A DNA stretch of 48,859 nucleotides from Methanosphaera sp. GTDB lineage: Archaea; Methanobacteriota; Methanobacteria; Methanobacteriales; Methanobacteriaceae. The stretch is taken from positions 1 through 48,859 of the forward strand of contig JAFRKG010000048.1 of NCBI GenBank assembly GCA_017431845.1, in the 5' to 3' direction. This document shows, piece by piece, positions 8,114-16,984 of this stretch. Position 1 is the stretch's first letter. Every line of letters begins with the position of its first letter. Position numbers and translations under genes: made by a program. The notes beneath the pieces were generated by a model. The model was not told the DNA's origin. It did no database searches and saw nothing but the letters and a program-made list of their open reading frames with translations.

Positions 8114-9058
8114 ATGAAAGATAAAAGATGTATCGTGACAGGAGGGGCCGGATTTATAGGTTCACACATTACAGAATTATTACTTGACCAAGGTGTTTCA
8201 AAAGTAACGATTATAGACAATATGTCAACAGGAAAAGTTGAAAACTTAAAAGACATGGATCATGATAGAATTGAACTTATCTGTGGAGATATCGTTGATT
8301 TAGATTTAAAAACAATGTTTGAAGACTATGATTACATATTTCATGAAGCAGCTCTGGTAAGTGTACCTGAAAGTGTTAAGCACCCAATTAAAACAAATAA
8401 TTCAAATATAAAAGGTAGTTTTAATGTATTTAAGGCAGGATGTGAAAATAAAGTTAACAAGATAGTATGCGCATCATCTGCAGCAGTATACGGAGAGACA
8501 AAAGTTCTTCCAAATGTAGAAACACTACCATTAAAGCCATTATCACCATATGCTGTATCTAAAGCAACAATGGAATTATATGCATATACTTTCACACAGA
8601 CTTATAATTTACCAATAGCATGTTTAAGGTATTTTAACGTATTTGGTCCAAGACAAAGTGTTGATTCAGCTTACAGTGGAGTTATCCCTAAATTCATCAC
8701 CACACTACTTAGAGGAGAACAACCAATCATATATGGTGATGGAACACAGACAAGAGACTTTGTATATGTAAAAAACATTGCTGAGGCCAATATTAAAGTT
8801 GCTTTGAGTGATGTAACTGGTGTTTATAACATTGCTCATGGTAATACAATTAATATTAAGCAATTGCTTGAACGAATTTGTGAAATAATGGGATATGATT
8901 TTAACCCAAAATATGAACCTGTCCGTGAAGGAGACATTAAAAATTCATTTGCTGATATAAGTAAAGCAGAAAATGATTTCGGATACGAAAATGAACATGA
9001 TTTTAACAAGGAACTTAAAGAAACTATAAATTTCTATGAAAAAGAATTTGAAAATTAA
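8114..9058 (+). CDS. NAD-dependent epimerase, GalE-like (UDP-sugar 4-epimerase)
   Basis: A short-chain dehydrogenase/reductase-type sugar nucleotide epimerase of about 314 residues. The NAD-binding GGAGFIG is at residues 10-16, the catalytic SS(A)A strand is CASSAAVYG, and the YxxxK pair is Tyr146/Lys150 (YAVSK). RYFNVFGPRQ and GDGTQTRDFVYV are the usual sugar-nucleotide contacts. It probably makes UDP-galactose or UDP-GalNAc, which would feed the UDP-galactopyranose mutase encoded two genes on. The ATG at 8114 is favoured over that at 8102 because GAGG lies 6 bases before it. It opens the glycan locus. Confidence 0.9.
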   Translation: MKDKRCIVTGGAGFIGSHITELLLDQGVSKVTIIDNMSTGKVENLKDMDHDRIELICGDIVDLDLKTMFEDYDYIFHEAALVSVPESVKHPIKTNNSNIKGSFNVFKAGCENKVNKIVCASSAAVYGETKVLPNVETLPLKPLSPYAVSKATMELYAYTFTQTYNLPIACLRYFNVFGPRQSVDSAYSGVIPKFITTLLRGEQPIIYGDGTQTRDFVYVKNIAEANIKVALSDVTGVYNIAHGNTINIKQLLERICEIMGYDFNPKYEPVREGDIKNSFADISKAENDFGYENEHDFNKELKETINFYEKEFEN

Positions 9059-9097
9059 TTCTTTACAACTAATTTTTCTTAATTTACAGGGATTATA

Positions 9098-10390
9098 ATG
9101 TTTTCAAGGCTAAAAAATTTATTTAAACGAACTGAATATACTAAAGTTTTTGAGAATATACTATCCCTTACTGGTTTACAGTTTGCTAGTTACATATTAC
9201 CTCTTATTACATTACCCTATCTTACATATATTTTAGGACCGGACAAGTTTGGATTAACGCAGTATGCAATGTCCTTAATCTTATATTTCCAAATGTTTAC
9301 TGATTATGGGTTTAACTTATCTGCTACTAGAGAACTTGCAATAATTAGGGAGGACAATACAAAAGTTTCTGAAATTTTCAGTACTGTGATGTTGATTAAG
9401 ATATGTTTAACTGTTTTAAGTTTAGTTATCTTATTAGCAATTTGTTCATTTATCCCCCGTTTTGCAAGTGATTCAGAGGTTTATCTGTTAACTTTTGGGA
9501 TGGTTATAGGTTATGTGTTATTCCCTACTTGGTTATTCCAGGGCTTGGAATATATGAGGTATACCAGTATTCTTAATATAATTGGTAAATTAATATTCAC
9601 TGTGTTTATCTTCGTATTTGTTCATAATACATCTGATTACCTGTTAGTTCCTATTATCAATTCATTTGGTTACCTTGTTGTAGGAATACTTGGAATTTAT
9701 GTTGCTTTAACAAGGTTTGATATTAAACTAATAAAACCTTCATTAGAAAATATTAAGCATCATTTAAGGGCTGGTTGGCATGTTTTCTTATCCACAATTG
9801 CTATGAACATGTATACTACAACAAACACGTTCTTGTTAGGATTATTAACCAATAATACCCTTGTTGGTTATTACAGTATTGCTGAAAAAATTACTGTTGC
9901 CGTTAACGGATTGTTCACCCCTGTTTCACAAGCATTATTCCCATTTATCAGTAGAAATGTGAGTGAAAGGGATGAAAAAACAAATATCCTGTTCATTAGG
10001 AAGTTAACCAAATTAGCTGCCATCCTTGGATTAGTATTTTCCATAGGATTGTTTGTATTTGCAGATGCTATAATTTTAATATTGTTTGGAGCAGAATATC
10101 AAAGTTCAATCATTATTCTGAGGATTTTATCTGTCTTACCATTTATGGTATCTTTAAGCAATATCTTCGGTATACAGACCATGCTCACATTCAATTACAA
10201 CAAAGCATTCAGCAGAATTGTTTTGTTAGGTGGAATATTGGATATTACTTTGGGAATAATATTAATCATATTACTGAAGGATGTTGGAATAGCAATATCA
10301 TTTGCAATAACAGAAACATTCATTACAACTGCAATGTTATTGTTCTTACAGAATAAGGGAATAAAAATATTAGGTAAATTAGAAAATTAA
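9098..10390 (+). CDS. Wzx-type polysaccharide flippase (first copy)
   Basis: A 430-residue integral membrane protein of the MATE/MOP superfamily, polysaccharide transporter type. There are about 12 hydrophobic segments. The N-terminal amphipathic start is followed by YILPLITLPYLTYILGPDKFG, the standard opening of Wzx/RfbX flippases, and FTDYGFNLSATRELA a little later. Such proteins turn lipid-linked oligosaccharides across the membrane. AGGGATTATA precedes the ATG. It sits between an epimerase and glf, and a second, clearly different flippase follows two genes on. Two flippases suggest two glycan substrates or two modules. Confidence 0.9.
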   Translation: MFSRLKNLFKRTEYTKVFENILSLTGLQFASYILPLITLPYLTYILGPDKFGLTQYAMSLILYFQMFTDYGFNLSATRELAIIREDNTKVSEIFSTVMLIKICLTVLSLVILLAICSFIPRFASDSEVYLLTFGMVIGYVLFPTWLFQGLEYMRYTSILNIIGKLIFTVFIFVFVHNTSDYLLVPIINSFGYLVVGILGIYVALTRFDIKLIKPSLENIKHHLRAGWHVFLSTIAMNMYTTTNTFLLGLLTNNTLVGYYSIAEKITVAVNGLFTPVSQALFPFISRNVSERDEKTNILFIRKLTKLAAILGLVFSIGLFVFADAIILILFGAEYQSSIIILRILSVLPFMVSLSNIFGIQTMLTFNYNKAFSRIVLLGGILDITLGIILIILLKDVGIAISFAITETFITTAMLLFLQNKGIKILGKLEN

Positions 10391-10410
10391 GATAAAAGGA
10401 GGGGAGAGAT

Positions 10411-11586
10411 TTGTCATTTGATTATATAATTATTGGAGCAGGTATTGCTGGAATAACCTGTGCAGAGGAGATTGCAAATGTTCTTAACAAGAAAGTTCTG
10501 TTGATTGATAAAAGAGATCATATTGGTGGAAATTGTTATGATTATACCAATGAGGAAGGTACAATAATTCACAAGTATGGTCCACATATCATCCACACTA
10601 ACAGCAATAGGGTTTATAATTATTTATCATTGTTTACCCTATGGAATATTTATAATCATAAAGTTCTATACAAAGTTAATGACAGTCTTATCCCAGTGCC
10701 TTTCAACTTAATCAGTATTGATAAATGTATTCCATTACATTCTGATCATATTAAGGATGCACTTCTTGAAGAATATGAAGTGAATAGTAAAGTTCCGATT
10801 AAAGAGCTTAGAAATTCATCAAATAAGTACCTGAAATTGTTGGGCGATTTTATATATGATAATATATTTTTAAAAGATTATGAAAAGTTATATGGACTAA
10901 AATCTGAAGAACTAGATGAATTTGTTGATAAAATGTTACCTGTGGAAGTTTCATATGATTGCAGGTACTATGATGACATACACCAAGTTATACCATCACA
11001 TGGTTATACAAATATGTTCCAAAATATGCTAAGTAACCATGACATTACTATAATGTTGGAAAAGGATTATCATGAAATCATAGATATTGACTATGAAAAT
11101 AAGAAAATATATTATGAAGGAAAAGAATTCCGTGGACACCTGATATTCACTGGTATGATTGATGAATTTTTTAATTACAGATTTGGACGATTGCCATACA
11201 GATCATTAATCTTACTTAATGAAGACTTAGATGATGTGTTATTTCAAGACAATGCAACTATTTATTACCCTGAGGAGTATCATTTCAGGAGAATAACTGA
11301 ATTCAAGTATTTGACTGGTCAGCAAACTTTCTATACTACAATTCAGTTTGAATTTCCTACAGAATATGATATTAACAATGATGAACAAAACATACCATAT
11401 TATCCAGTAGATTTAGAAAAAAATAGGAAGATTTATGAAAAATATCATGAATTAAGTCAAGAGTATGAAAATATAACTTTTATTGGTCGATTAGCTGAAT
11501 ATAAGTATTTAAGAATGGATGAAGTTGTAGAGAAAGTTCTTGATCTTGTTGGTGAAAAATTCATAGGTATTGACACCGAGAAATAA
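10411..11586 (+). CDS. glf: UDP-galactopyranose mutase
   Basis: A 391-residue flavoenzyme that interconverts UDP-galactopyranose and UDP-galactofuranose. The FAD-binding start is YIIIGAGIAGITCAEEIA, followed by IDKRDHIGGNCYDY and the Glf-specific HKYGPHIIHTNSNRVYNYL. Near the end GRLAEYKYLRMDEVV is the usual C-terminal signature. The start is TTG at 10411, with a strong GGAGGGGA site 5 bases upstream. Its presence says that galactofuranose, or a related furanose, is part of the glycan made here. It lies between two flippase genes and is evenly spaced with them, consistent with one operon. Confidence 0.95.
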   Translation: MSFDYIIIGAGIAGITCAEEIANVLNKKVLLIDKRDHIGGNCYDYTNEEGTIIHKYGPHIIHTNSNRVYNYLSLFTLWNIYNHKVLYKVNDSLIPVPFNLISIDKCIPLHSDHIKDALLEEYEVNSKVPIKELRNSSNKYLKLLGDFIYDNIFLKDYEKLYGLKSEELDEFVDKMLPVEVSYDCRYYDDIHQVIPSHGYTNMFQNMLSNHDITIMLEKDYHEIIDIDYENKKIYYEGKEFRGHLIFTGMIDEFFNYRFGRLPYRSLILLNEDLDDVLFQDNATIYYPEEYHFRRITEFKYLTGQQTFYTTIQFEFPTEYDINNDEQNIPYYPVDLEKNRKIYEKYHELSQEYENITFIGRLAEYKYLRMDEVVEKVLDLVGEKFIGIDTEK

Positions 11587-11605
11587 TTATTAGAAGTGAA
11601 TAAAG

Positions 11606-13051
11606 ATGAGTACTGTCAGAACACTTGTTAAAAACACCAGTGTATTGTTTTTATCACAACTGGTTAGTTATATTCTTGCATTCTTTTACACTTTGTATTC
11701 TGCAAGATATCTTGGAACTACAAACTTTGGTATTATCTCCTTTGCTACTGCAATATCTGGTTTATTTGCAATATTCACTGATTTAGGATTATCTACATTG
11801 ACTATACGTGAAGTTGCTAAGGATAAGAGTAAAACTGGAAAGTATCTTGGTAATCATGGTACTATTAAATTAATATTATCCTTGATAACAATGTCTACAT
11901 TAATAATATTTGTTAATGTTGGAACATTTGATGTTGTTACTAAGAATGTAGTGTATTTGATTGGTTCTTCAGTTATAATAAATGCATTTGGTGGTGTGTT
12001 TACCTCATTGTTCAGGGCATATGAGCAAATGGAGTATCAGTCAATTTCCGAGATTTTAAATGCAAGTGTATTGTTTGTTGGTATTCTAATCTGTGTGTTT
12101 ACAAAACAGTCAGTCATTGCTGTTTCATTAGTATATGTCATAGCATCATTAGCTGTACTGTTATATAATTTTGTTATATGTACACGAAATTATGGTTTAA
12201 TTCATTTTCAGACAGATTTAAAGTTTTGGAAATACTTAATATTAACCGCTTATCCACTGGCAATAACCAGCATTTTTGCTTTAATATCATTTAAAATGAA
12301 TACTATTCTTTTAAATATGTTAACAACTAGTGCAGTTGTAGGGGAATATACTGCTGCTTTTAATTTAATGCAAGCATTAATATTTATACCAACAGTATTT
12401 TCTACTGCTGTTATGCCAATATTTTCTAAGTTATATGTTGATAGCAGGGAAATGTTAGCTTATTCATATAAGAAGTCTTTAAAGTATTTGACTATAATTA
12501 GTATGCCTATTGCTATGGGAACTACAGTACTCTCGGATAAGATTATATTATTTATTTATGGATCTGCTTATGTGAATACTATACCAATACTTGAATTGAT
12601 TATATGGGCATTGCCTGCAATATTTTTAAGTTATATTCTTGGAACCAGTATTGCTTCTATTAATAAGCAGCATGAAACTGTTAAAGCTACATTCATTTGT
12701 TTACTGTTTAGTACCTTTGGTAATTATATCTTAATACAGTTGTTTAATGGTATTGGTGCTGCAATGATTACCGTTCTTAATGAGGTAAGTATGGTTATAT
12801 TTTATATGTATATAATGCATAAATATGGATATTCTGTCCCATTAAGGGAAATACTGATAAAACCTTTTATTGCAAGTCTTTTGATGGGTGTTGTAATATA
12901 TTTCATTAATTTGGAATTATTTATTAGTGTGGTTATAGGTATGATAGTTTATTTCATGTGCATATTAATTATCAGAACATTTGATAAAGATGACATGGAT
13001 ATTATTAAAGAGTTATTGCCTGATAAGATTGTTGATAAATTGAATTTGTGA
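11606..13051 (+). CDS. Wzx-type polysaccharide flippase (second copy)
   Basis: A 481-residue membrane protein of the polysaccharide transporter family with about 14 hydrophobic segments. It opens with VRTLVKNTSVLFLSQLVSYI, then YSARYLGTTNFGIISFATA and FTDLGLSTLTIREVAKD, all typical of O-antigen/teichoic-type flippases. It is not a recent duplicate of the first flippase in this locus: lengths and loop sequences differ. Its stop codon overlaps the GTGATTAAC leader of the following GT2 gene, so translation is probably coupled. Confidence 0.9.
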   Translation: MSTVRTLVKNTSVLFLSQLVSYILAFFYTLYSARYLGTTNFGIISFATAISGLFAIFTDLGLSTLTIREVAKDKSKTGKYLGNHGTIKLILSLITMSTLIIFVNVGTFDVVTKNVVYLIGSSVIINAFGGVFTSLFRAYEQMEYQSISEILNASVLFVGILICVFTKQSVIAVSLVYVIASLAVLLYNFVICTRNYGLIHFQTDLKFWKYLILTAYPLAITSIFALISFKMNTILLNMLTTSAVVGEYTAAFNLMQALIFIPTVFSTAVMPIFSKLYVDSREMLAYSYKKSLKYLTIISMPIAMGTTVLSDKIILFIYGSAYVNTIPILELIIWALPAIFLSYILGTSIASINKQHETVKATFICLLFSTFGNYILIQLFNGIGAAMITVLNEVSMVIFYMYIMHKYGYSVPLREILIKPFIASLLMGVVIYFINLELFISVVIGMIVYFMCILIIRTFDKDDMDIIKELLPDKIVDKLNL

Positions 13052-13056
13052 TTAAC

Positions 13057-13758
13057 ATGATGAGTATAATTTGTGTTTATAATGATGAGGAAATTCTTAA
13101 TGAATATTTGTTAAACAGTTTAAATGCTCAGACTGAGAAGTATGAACTGGTATTAGTTGATAATAGAAGTAATGAATTCAGTAGTGCTTCTTCAGCTTTG
13201 AATTATGGTGCTTCGAAGGCTCATGGAGAGTATTTTGTATTTGTTCATCAGGATATTAATTTTACGGATAACAACTGGATTAAACACACTATAACTCAGT
13301 TGAAGGACTTGAAAAATGTTGGTATTGTCGGAGTAGCAGGAAAGACTACTGATAGTTTAGTGAGAAGTAATATTAAACAGGGATTAACTCCCGTGGATGT
13401 GTCACCGTTTAAAATTGATGCAGTGGAAAAGGCCAGCACACTAGATGAGTGTTTATTCATTATTCCCCGAGATGTTTTTAATAGGTTCCCGTTGAATGAG
13501 GAATGTGATGATTGGCATTTATATGCTGTGGATTATGTTTATAACATTAAAAATAAAGGATTAAATGCTTACATTATACCAACCATGCTAGAACATAGAT
13601 CAAAGGGAGCATCTATGAGTGATGGATATTATAATACATTGCCAAAATTACAAAAAAAATATTTTAAGAGGGGTTTAATACGTACCTGTATGGGAGATTG
13701 GTTTACATTTATTCCAATATCCATACAGAGGATTATTAAAAGATTTAAGAATTATTAG
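13057..13758 (+). CDS. Glycosyltransferase family 2 protein
   Basis: A GT-A fold protein of about 233 residues. The N-terminal MMSIICVYNDEEIL and YELVLVDNRSNE match the first two strands of GT2 enzymes, and ALNYGASKAHGEYFVFVHQD includes the region where a DxD or DxN-like metal motif lies (HQDINF). No transmembrane segment is evident, so it acts at the inner membrane face. The start is chosen at the ATG at 13057, with GTGAT 4 bases upstream; a GTG at 13048 and an ATG at 13060 are alternatives. It overlaps the preceding flippase stop and its last 14 bases overlap the 3' end of the opposing regulator gene. Confidence 0.85.
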   Translation: MMSIICVYNDEEILNEYLLNSLNAQTEKYELVLVDNRSNEFSSASSALNYGASKAHGEYFVFVHQDINFTDNNWIKHTITQLKDLKNVGIVGVAGKTTDSLVRSNIKQGLTPVDVSPFKIDAVEKASTLDECLFIIPRDVFNRFPLNEECDDWHLYAVDYVYNIKNKGLNAYIIPTMLEHRSKGASMSDGYYNTLPKLQKKYFKRGLIRTCMGDWFTFIPISIQRIIKRFKNY

Positions 13759-14497
13759 TTAATAATTCTATTATGAAAGTACAGCAATCATCATATTTTG
13801 ATATGCATTCTACTTCTTCAACAAAAACTTCTTTTTCATAGAATTCTTCAAATATTCCCTTAAGAATTCCTTTGGTTATGTTACATAAAGTTCTATTATA
13901 TTGTAATCCGTTACATTCTTTACAGTTATAATTTTTTAATATTAGTGGATTGTCACTGCTTAATTTTATCTGGCCCAATTCTAAATCTTCGAATTTAGTT
14001 GTTATTGCATCTATTAATTCATCAAAAGTTTCAAATTCTAATGTTGAAAATAAAGCTTTACCCACATTTTTCCCAGTTTCAATTTCTAATGGTTCTAATT
14101 GAAGTCCATGTATTAATAAAATTGATTTATATTGCCTAAACACTTCAGTAAATAATTGTTCCTTATTATTAATTTGAGTGTCAATCTCAGGATATTTGTA
14201 TATTATTTTATCAGGGTATATTTCTCCAATATAATCTGCTAAAATATAGAAAAGTTTACTTCTACGATCCCTTGGATGAGATTTGAAACTAATGATACCT
14301 TCATCTATAAGATTTTTTAAATGTACTGAAATTGTTGATTTTGATTTGCCTGTTTCACTGACTATATCCGCTTCACTAACTTGGCCCTCCAATAAGTTTA
14401 ATATCTGAATTTTAATAGGACTATCTACTACTTTTATTCCTTTACTAGTAGAATATATCTTAGTTGTTGTGTTATTGAAATTGTTTATAGGCATCAT
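13745..14497 (-). CDS. HTH transcriptional regulator with C-terminal V4R domain
   Basis: A 250-residue regulator. Residues about 20-90 form an ArsR-like winged helix: SPIKIQILNLLEGQVSEADI, then TGKSKSTISVHLKNLIDEG, with wing residues HPRDRRSKLFY. The C-terminal part, with LFSTLEFETFDELI, CKECNGLQYNRTLCN, and the end CISKYDDCCTFII, looks like a V4R domain, which binds small hydrocarbon ligands or metal. Five cysteines cluster there. It lies inside the glycan locus on the opposite strand and is divergent from the licD-like gene, so it may control that arm; this is inference. There is no ribosome binding site, and an A+T-rich TATA-like box about 30 bases upstream suggests a leaderless mRNA. Confidence 0.82.
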   Translation of the reverse strand: MMPINNFNNTTTKIYSTSKGIKVVDSPIKIQILNLLEGQVSEADIVSETGKSKSTISVHLKNLIDEGIISFKSHPRDRRSKLFYILADYIGEIYPDKIIYKYPEIDTQINNKEQLFTEVFRQYKSILLIHGLQLEPLEIETGKNVGKALFSTLEFETFDELIDAITTKFEDLELGQIKLSSDNPLILKNYNCKECNGLQYNRTLCNITKGILKGIFEEFYEKEVFVEEVECISKYDDCCTFIIELLTNNS

Positions 14498-14519
14498 GAT
14501 TATTTCTATATAAAAATAA

Positions 14520-14535
14520 TAATATAAATCTTTTT
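14520..14535 (-). promoter_or_regulatory. Possible TATA box of the V4R regulator gene
   Basis: Reading the minus strand, an A-rich stretch followed by GATTTATATTATT lies roughly 25-35 bases before the regulator ATG at 14497. That is the archaeal spacing from TATA box to start of transcription, so the mRNA would begin at or just before the ATG. This fits the lack of a ribosome binding site. It is judged by eye in A+T-rich DNA where such boxes arise easily. Confidence 0.3.
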
Positions 14536-14725
14536 CTTAAAAATAAATAATAATCGAATACCATACCAAAAAAGTGGAATAAATATAAACTATAATTTAA
14601 AAAGATGACTATAAACATGAATAATATGAAAAAAAATCATAATAACAAGAAATAAAATAAGATATCAAAATTATAAGCAATTAAATATAAACATAATTAA
14701 TAGTAAATCATGGGAAGTATAGGAC

Positions 14726-15742
14726 ATGGTATTTATTTTATCAAGATTATATCAGATGTTACCAAATAGCATTAAAAATCATAGAAAAGTAATAGAGTTA
14801 GTTCAAAAATTCAACAACAACAATAAATTTAATGAACTGGAGTCACACTATAAAATGCTGGATTTAATATTTAATAGCTGCGATATTAAAGCCACTGGTG
14901 TTATGAGACAAATACAATTATTATCTTTAGAATTACTTAAACTATTTGATAAAATATGCCAAAAACATGATATAAAGTACTGGTTAGACTATGGAACTCT
15001 TCTTGGTGCCGTACGTCATGGTGGATTTATTCCATGGGATGATGATATTGATGTTTCTATGTTAAGAGAGGATTATAATAAGTTTATAGAAGTATTCCCA
15101 GAAGAAATTGAAAAAATTGAAGCACTGAAAGACCATATTATAATTTCAAAGCTTACCCAACCACACAAAAATTATCCATCCGATTGTAATGACTTGGATA
15201 AACTGAATAATGGAACTTTCATATTATTCTTCCAATGTGCCTTCAAAAAGCCATTCGTACATTTTGACGTATTTCCAAAGGAATATATAGAAGACGAAGG
15301 ATTAACAGCAGATAGGAATGAGAAACAAACACAACTGCAGGTAGAACTTAGAGAAAAAATTAGTGATGGTACATGGACATTTGATGAAGGATTGGAAATT
15401 GAACGCTCAAAAATGAAATTCACAAATTTAGAAACATCCCACATATCTGATGCTATTGATGGATTACATAACAACATCCATAACAGAATCTATGATATTA
15501 ACTATGTTTTTCCTCTAAAACAAATCACATTTGAAGATTATGAGTTTAACTGTCCTAATGATTGTGAGGAATACCTCCCTTTAATATATGGTCCTGAGTA
15601 TATGCACATACCACACATAGCCTTAGATCATAATACAACAGGCTTTGTGAACAACCAGTACTCCAATGTTAAAAAAGACGTTAATAACGGATTTGAAGAA
15701 GCCATAAGTTTACTGCAAGAGATTAATAAAAACTTCAAATAA
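14726..15742 (+). CDS. LicD-family phosphotransferase-like protein
   Basis: A 338-residue protein with the LicD core at about residues 88-116: YWLDYGTLLGAVRHGGFIPW followed directly by DDDIDVSM. This is the nucleotidyltransferase-fold motif with the Asp pair that binds metal. LicD enzymes add phosphocholine or other phospho-groups to teichoic acids and surface glycans, and related proteins act as fukutin-type ribitol or mannose phosphate transferases. The donor here is unknown. A 60-residue helical N-terminus precedes the core. The gene begins the second plus-strand segment of the glycan locus, divergent from the regulator across 228 bases of promoter DNA. Confidence 0.88.
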   Translation: MVFILSRLYQMLPNSIKNHRKVIELVQKFNNNNKFNELESHYKMLDLIFNSCDIKATGVMRQIQLLSLELLKLFDKICQKHDIKYWLDYGTLLGAVRHGGFIPWDDDIDVSMLREDYNKFIEVFPEEIEKIEALKDHIIISKLTQPHKNYPSDCNDLDKLNNGTFILFFQCAFKKPFVHFDVFPKEYIEDEGLTADRNEKQTQLQVELREKISDGTWTFDEGLEIERSKMKFTNLETSHISDAIDGLHNNIHNRIYDINYVFPLKQITFEDYEFNCPNDCEEYLPLIYGPEYMHIPHIALDHNTTGFVNNQYSNVKKDVNNGFEEAISLLQEINKNFK

Positions 15743-15944
15743 TCTATCCAACCCTTATTTTTTAATTTAATATTATTATTAACTTTTTTTGAATCAAAAT
15801 AATCAGTTTAATATGACTATTCTACAATATACGATGATTTATAATAGTTAGTAAAACCTAATTGAAAATTTAAATAAAACAAAAAAGATAAATAAACATT
15901 AATAATAGATTGAAATGATTTAATTATACTAAGGAGATTTTAGT

Positions 15945-16946
15945 GTGGATATAGAAAGTGCATATGAAGGAGAAACTATCCTCGTAACAGGTGGAGCAGG
16001 ATGTGTAGGAAGTAATTTAACAAGAAAACTTGCAGAATACAATCCTAAAAAGATAATTATCTTAGATAACTTATCATCAGCATATAAATGGAATATACCA
16101 AAAGCAGATTGTATTGAATTTATAGAAGGAGACATTTGTGATGATCAAGTACTCAAATGGGTGTTCAAGGAATCACCAGATTATGTATTCCATTTAGCAG
16201 CACATTTTGCTAATCAGAACTCTGTAGACCAACCAGAAAAAGATTTAAAAGTTAACGGACTTGGAATTCTGAAGGTACTTGAATATGCTCAGTTAACAGG
16301 TGTAAAACGATTTGTTTATTCAAGTAGTGGTTGTGGAGTTTACGGTTTAGATTCAAAAATGCCCTTCGAAGAACATGATATTAGCATTAGCCTCCATACA
16401 CCATACCAAGTAACTAAATTGTTAGGAGAACTTTACACCAATTATTTCCATAACCTTTATGAATTACCTATTGTTAATGCCAGATTCTTTAATGTGTTCG
16501 GCCCTGGAGAAGTACCTGGAAAATATAGGAATGTTATACCAAACTTTATGTATTGGGCAATGAATGGCCAAGCATTACCTATAACTGGTGATGGAACAGA
16601 AACTCGTGACTGGACTTATGTAGAAGATATTGTTCAGGGATTAACCAGGATGGGAATTGTGGAAGATGCAATAGGAGAAGCTATTAACTTAGGTTCAGGT
16701 AAAGACCATCAAGTTATTGATATGGCAAATAAGGTCAATGAATTATGCGATAATAAGGCAGGAATAGAGTACAAAGAACGTAGAAATTGGGATGCTAAAA
16801 ACAAGTTATTGTCATCAATTGATAAAGCAAAAAAAATATTGAAATACGAACCAAAACATGGATTTGATGAAGGATTAGAAAATACTCATGAATGGTTCGT
16901 TAATAATTGGGATAATATCCAGAAAAGTGCAGAATTTAAATTTTAA
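15945..16946 (+). CDS. NAD-dependent epimerase/dehydratase
   Basis: A 333-residue sugar-nucleotide SDR. The Rossmann motif VTGGAGCVGS is at residues about 14-23, the active site Ser region is FVYSSSGCGVYG, and Tyr154/Lys158 form YxxxK (YQVTK). ARFFNVFGPGE and GDGTETRDWTYVEDI match UDP-glucose/GDP-mannose-type epimerases. It is distant from the GalE-like gene at the start of the locus and probably acts on another sugar. Start is GTG at 15945 with AAGGAG 8 bases upstream. The 202 bases before it include T tracts and a TATA-like segment, so a separate promoter is possible. Confidence 0.88.
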   Translation: MDIESAYEGETILVTGGAGCVGSNLTRKLAEYNPKKIIILDNLSSAYKWNIPKADCIEFIEGDICDDQVLKWVFKESPDYVFHLAAHFANQNSVDQPEKDLKVNGLGILKVLEYAQLTGVKRFVYSSSGCGVYGLDSKMPFEEHDISISLHTPYQVTKLLGELYTNYFHNLYELPIVNARFFNVFGPGEVPGKYRNVIPNFMYWAMNGQALPITGDGTETRDWTYVEDIVQGLTRMGIVEDAIGEAINLGSGKDHQVIDMANKVNELCDNKAGIEYKERRNWDAKNKLLSSIDKAKKILKYEPKHGFDEGLENTHEWFVNNWDNIQKSAEFKF

Positions 16947-16984
16947 TAACAAATAATTGAATTACATCCATAATGGTGATTGAA

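Noticed and set aside
9098-13051. The two flippases as a tandem duplication
   Set aside because: They differ in length, loops and opening motifs, and glf lies between them; they look like separate family members.
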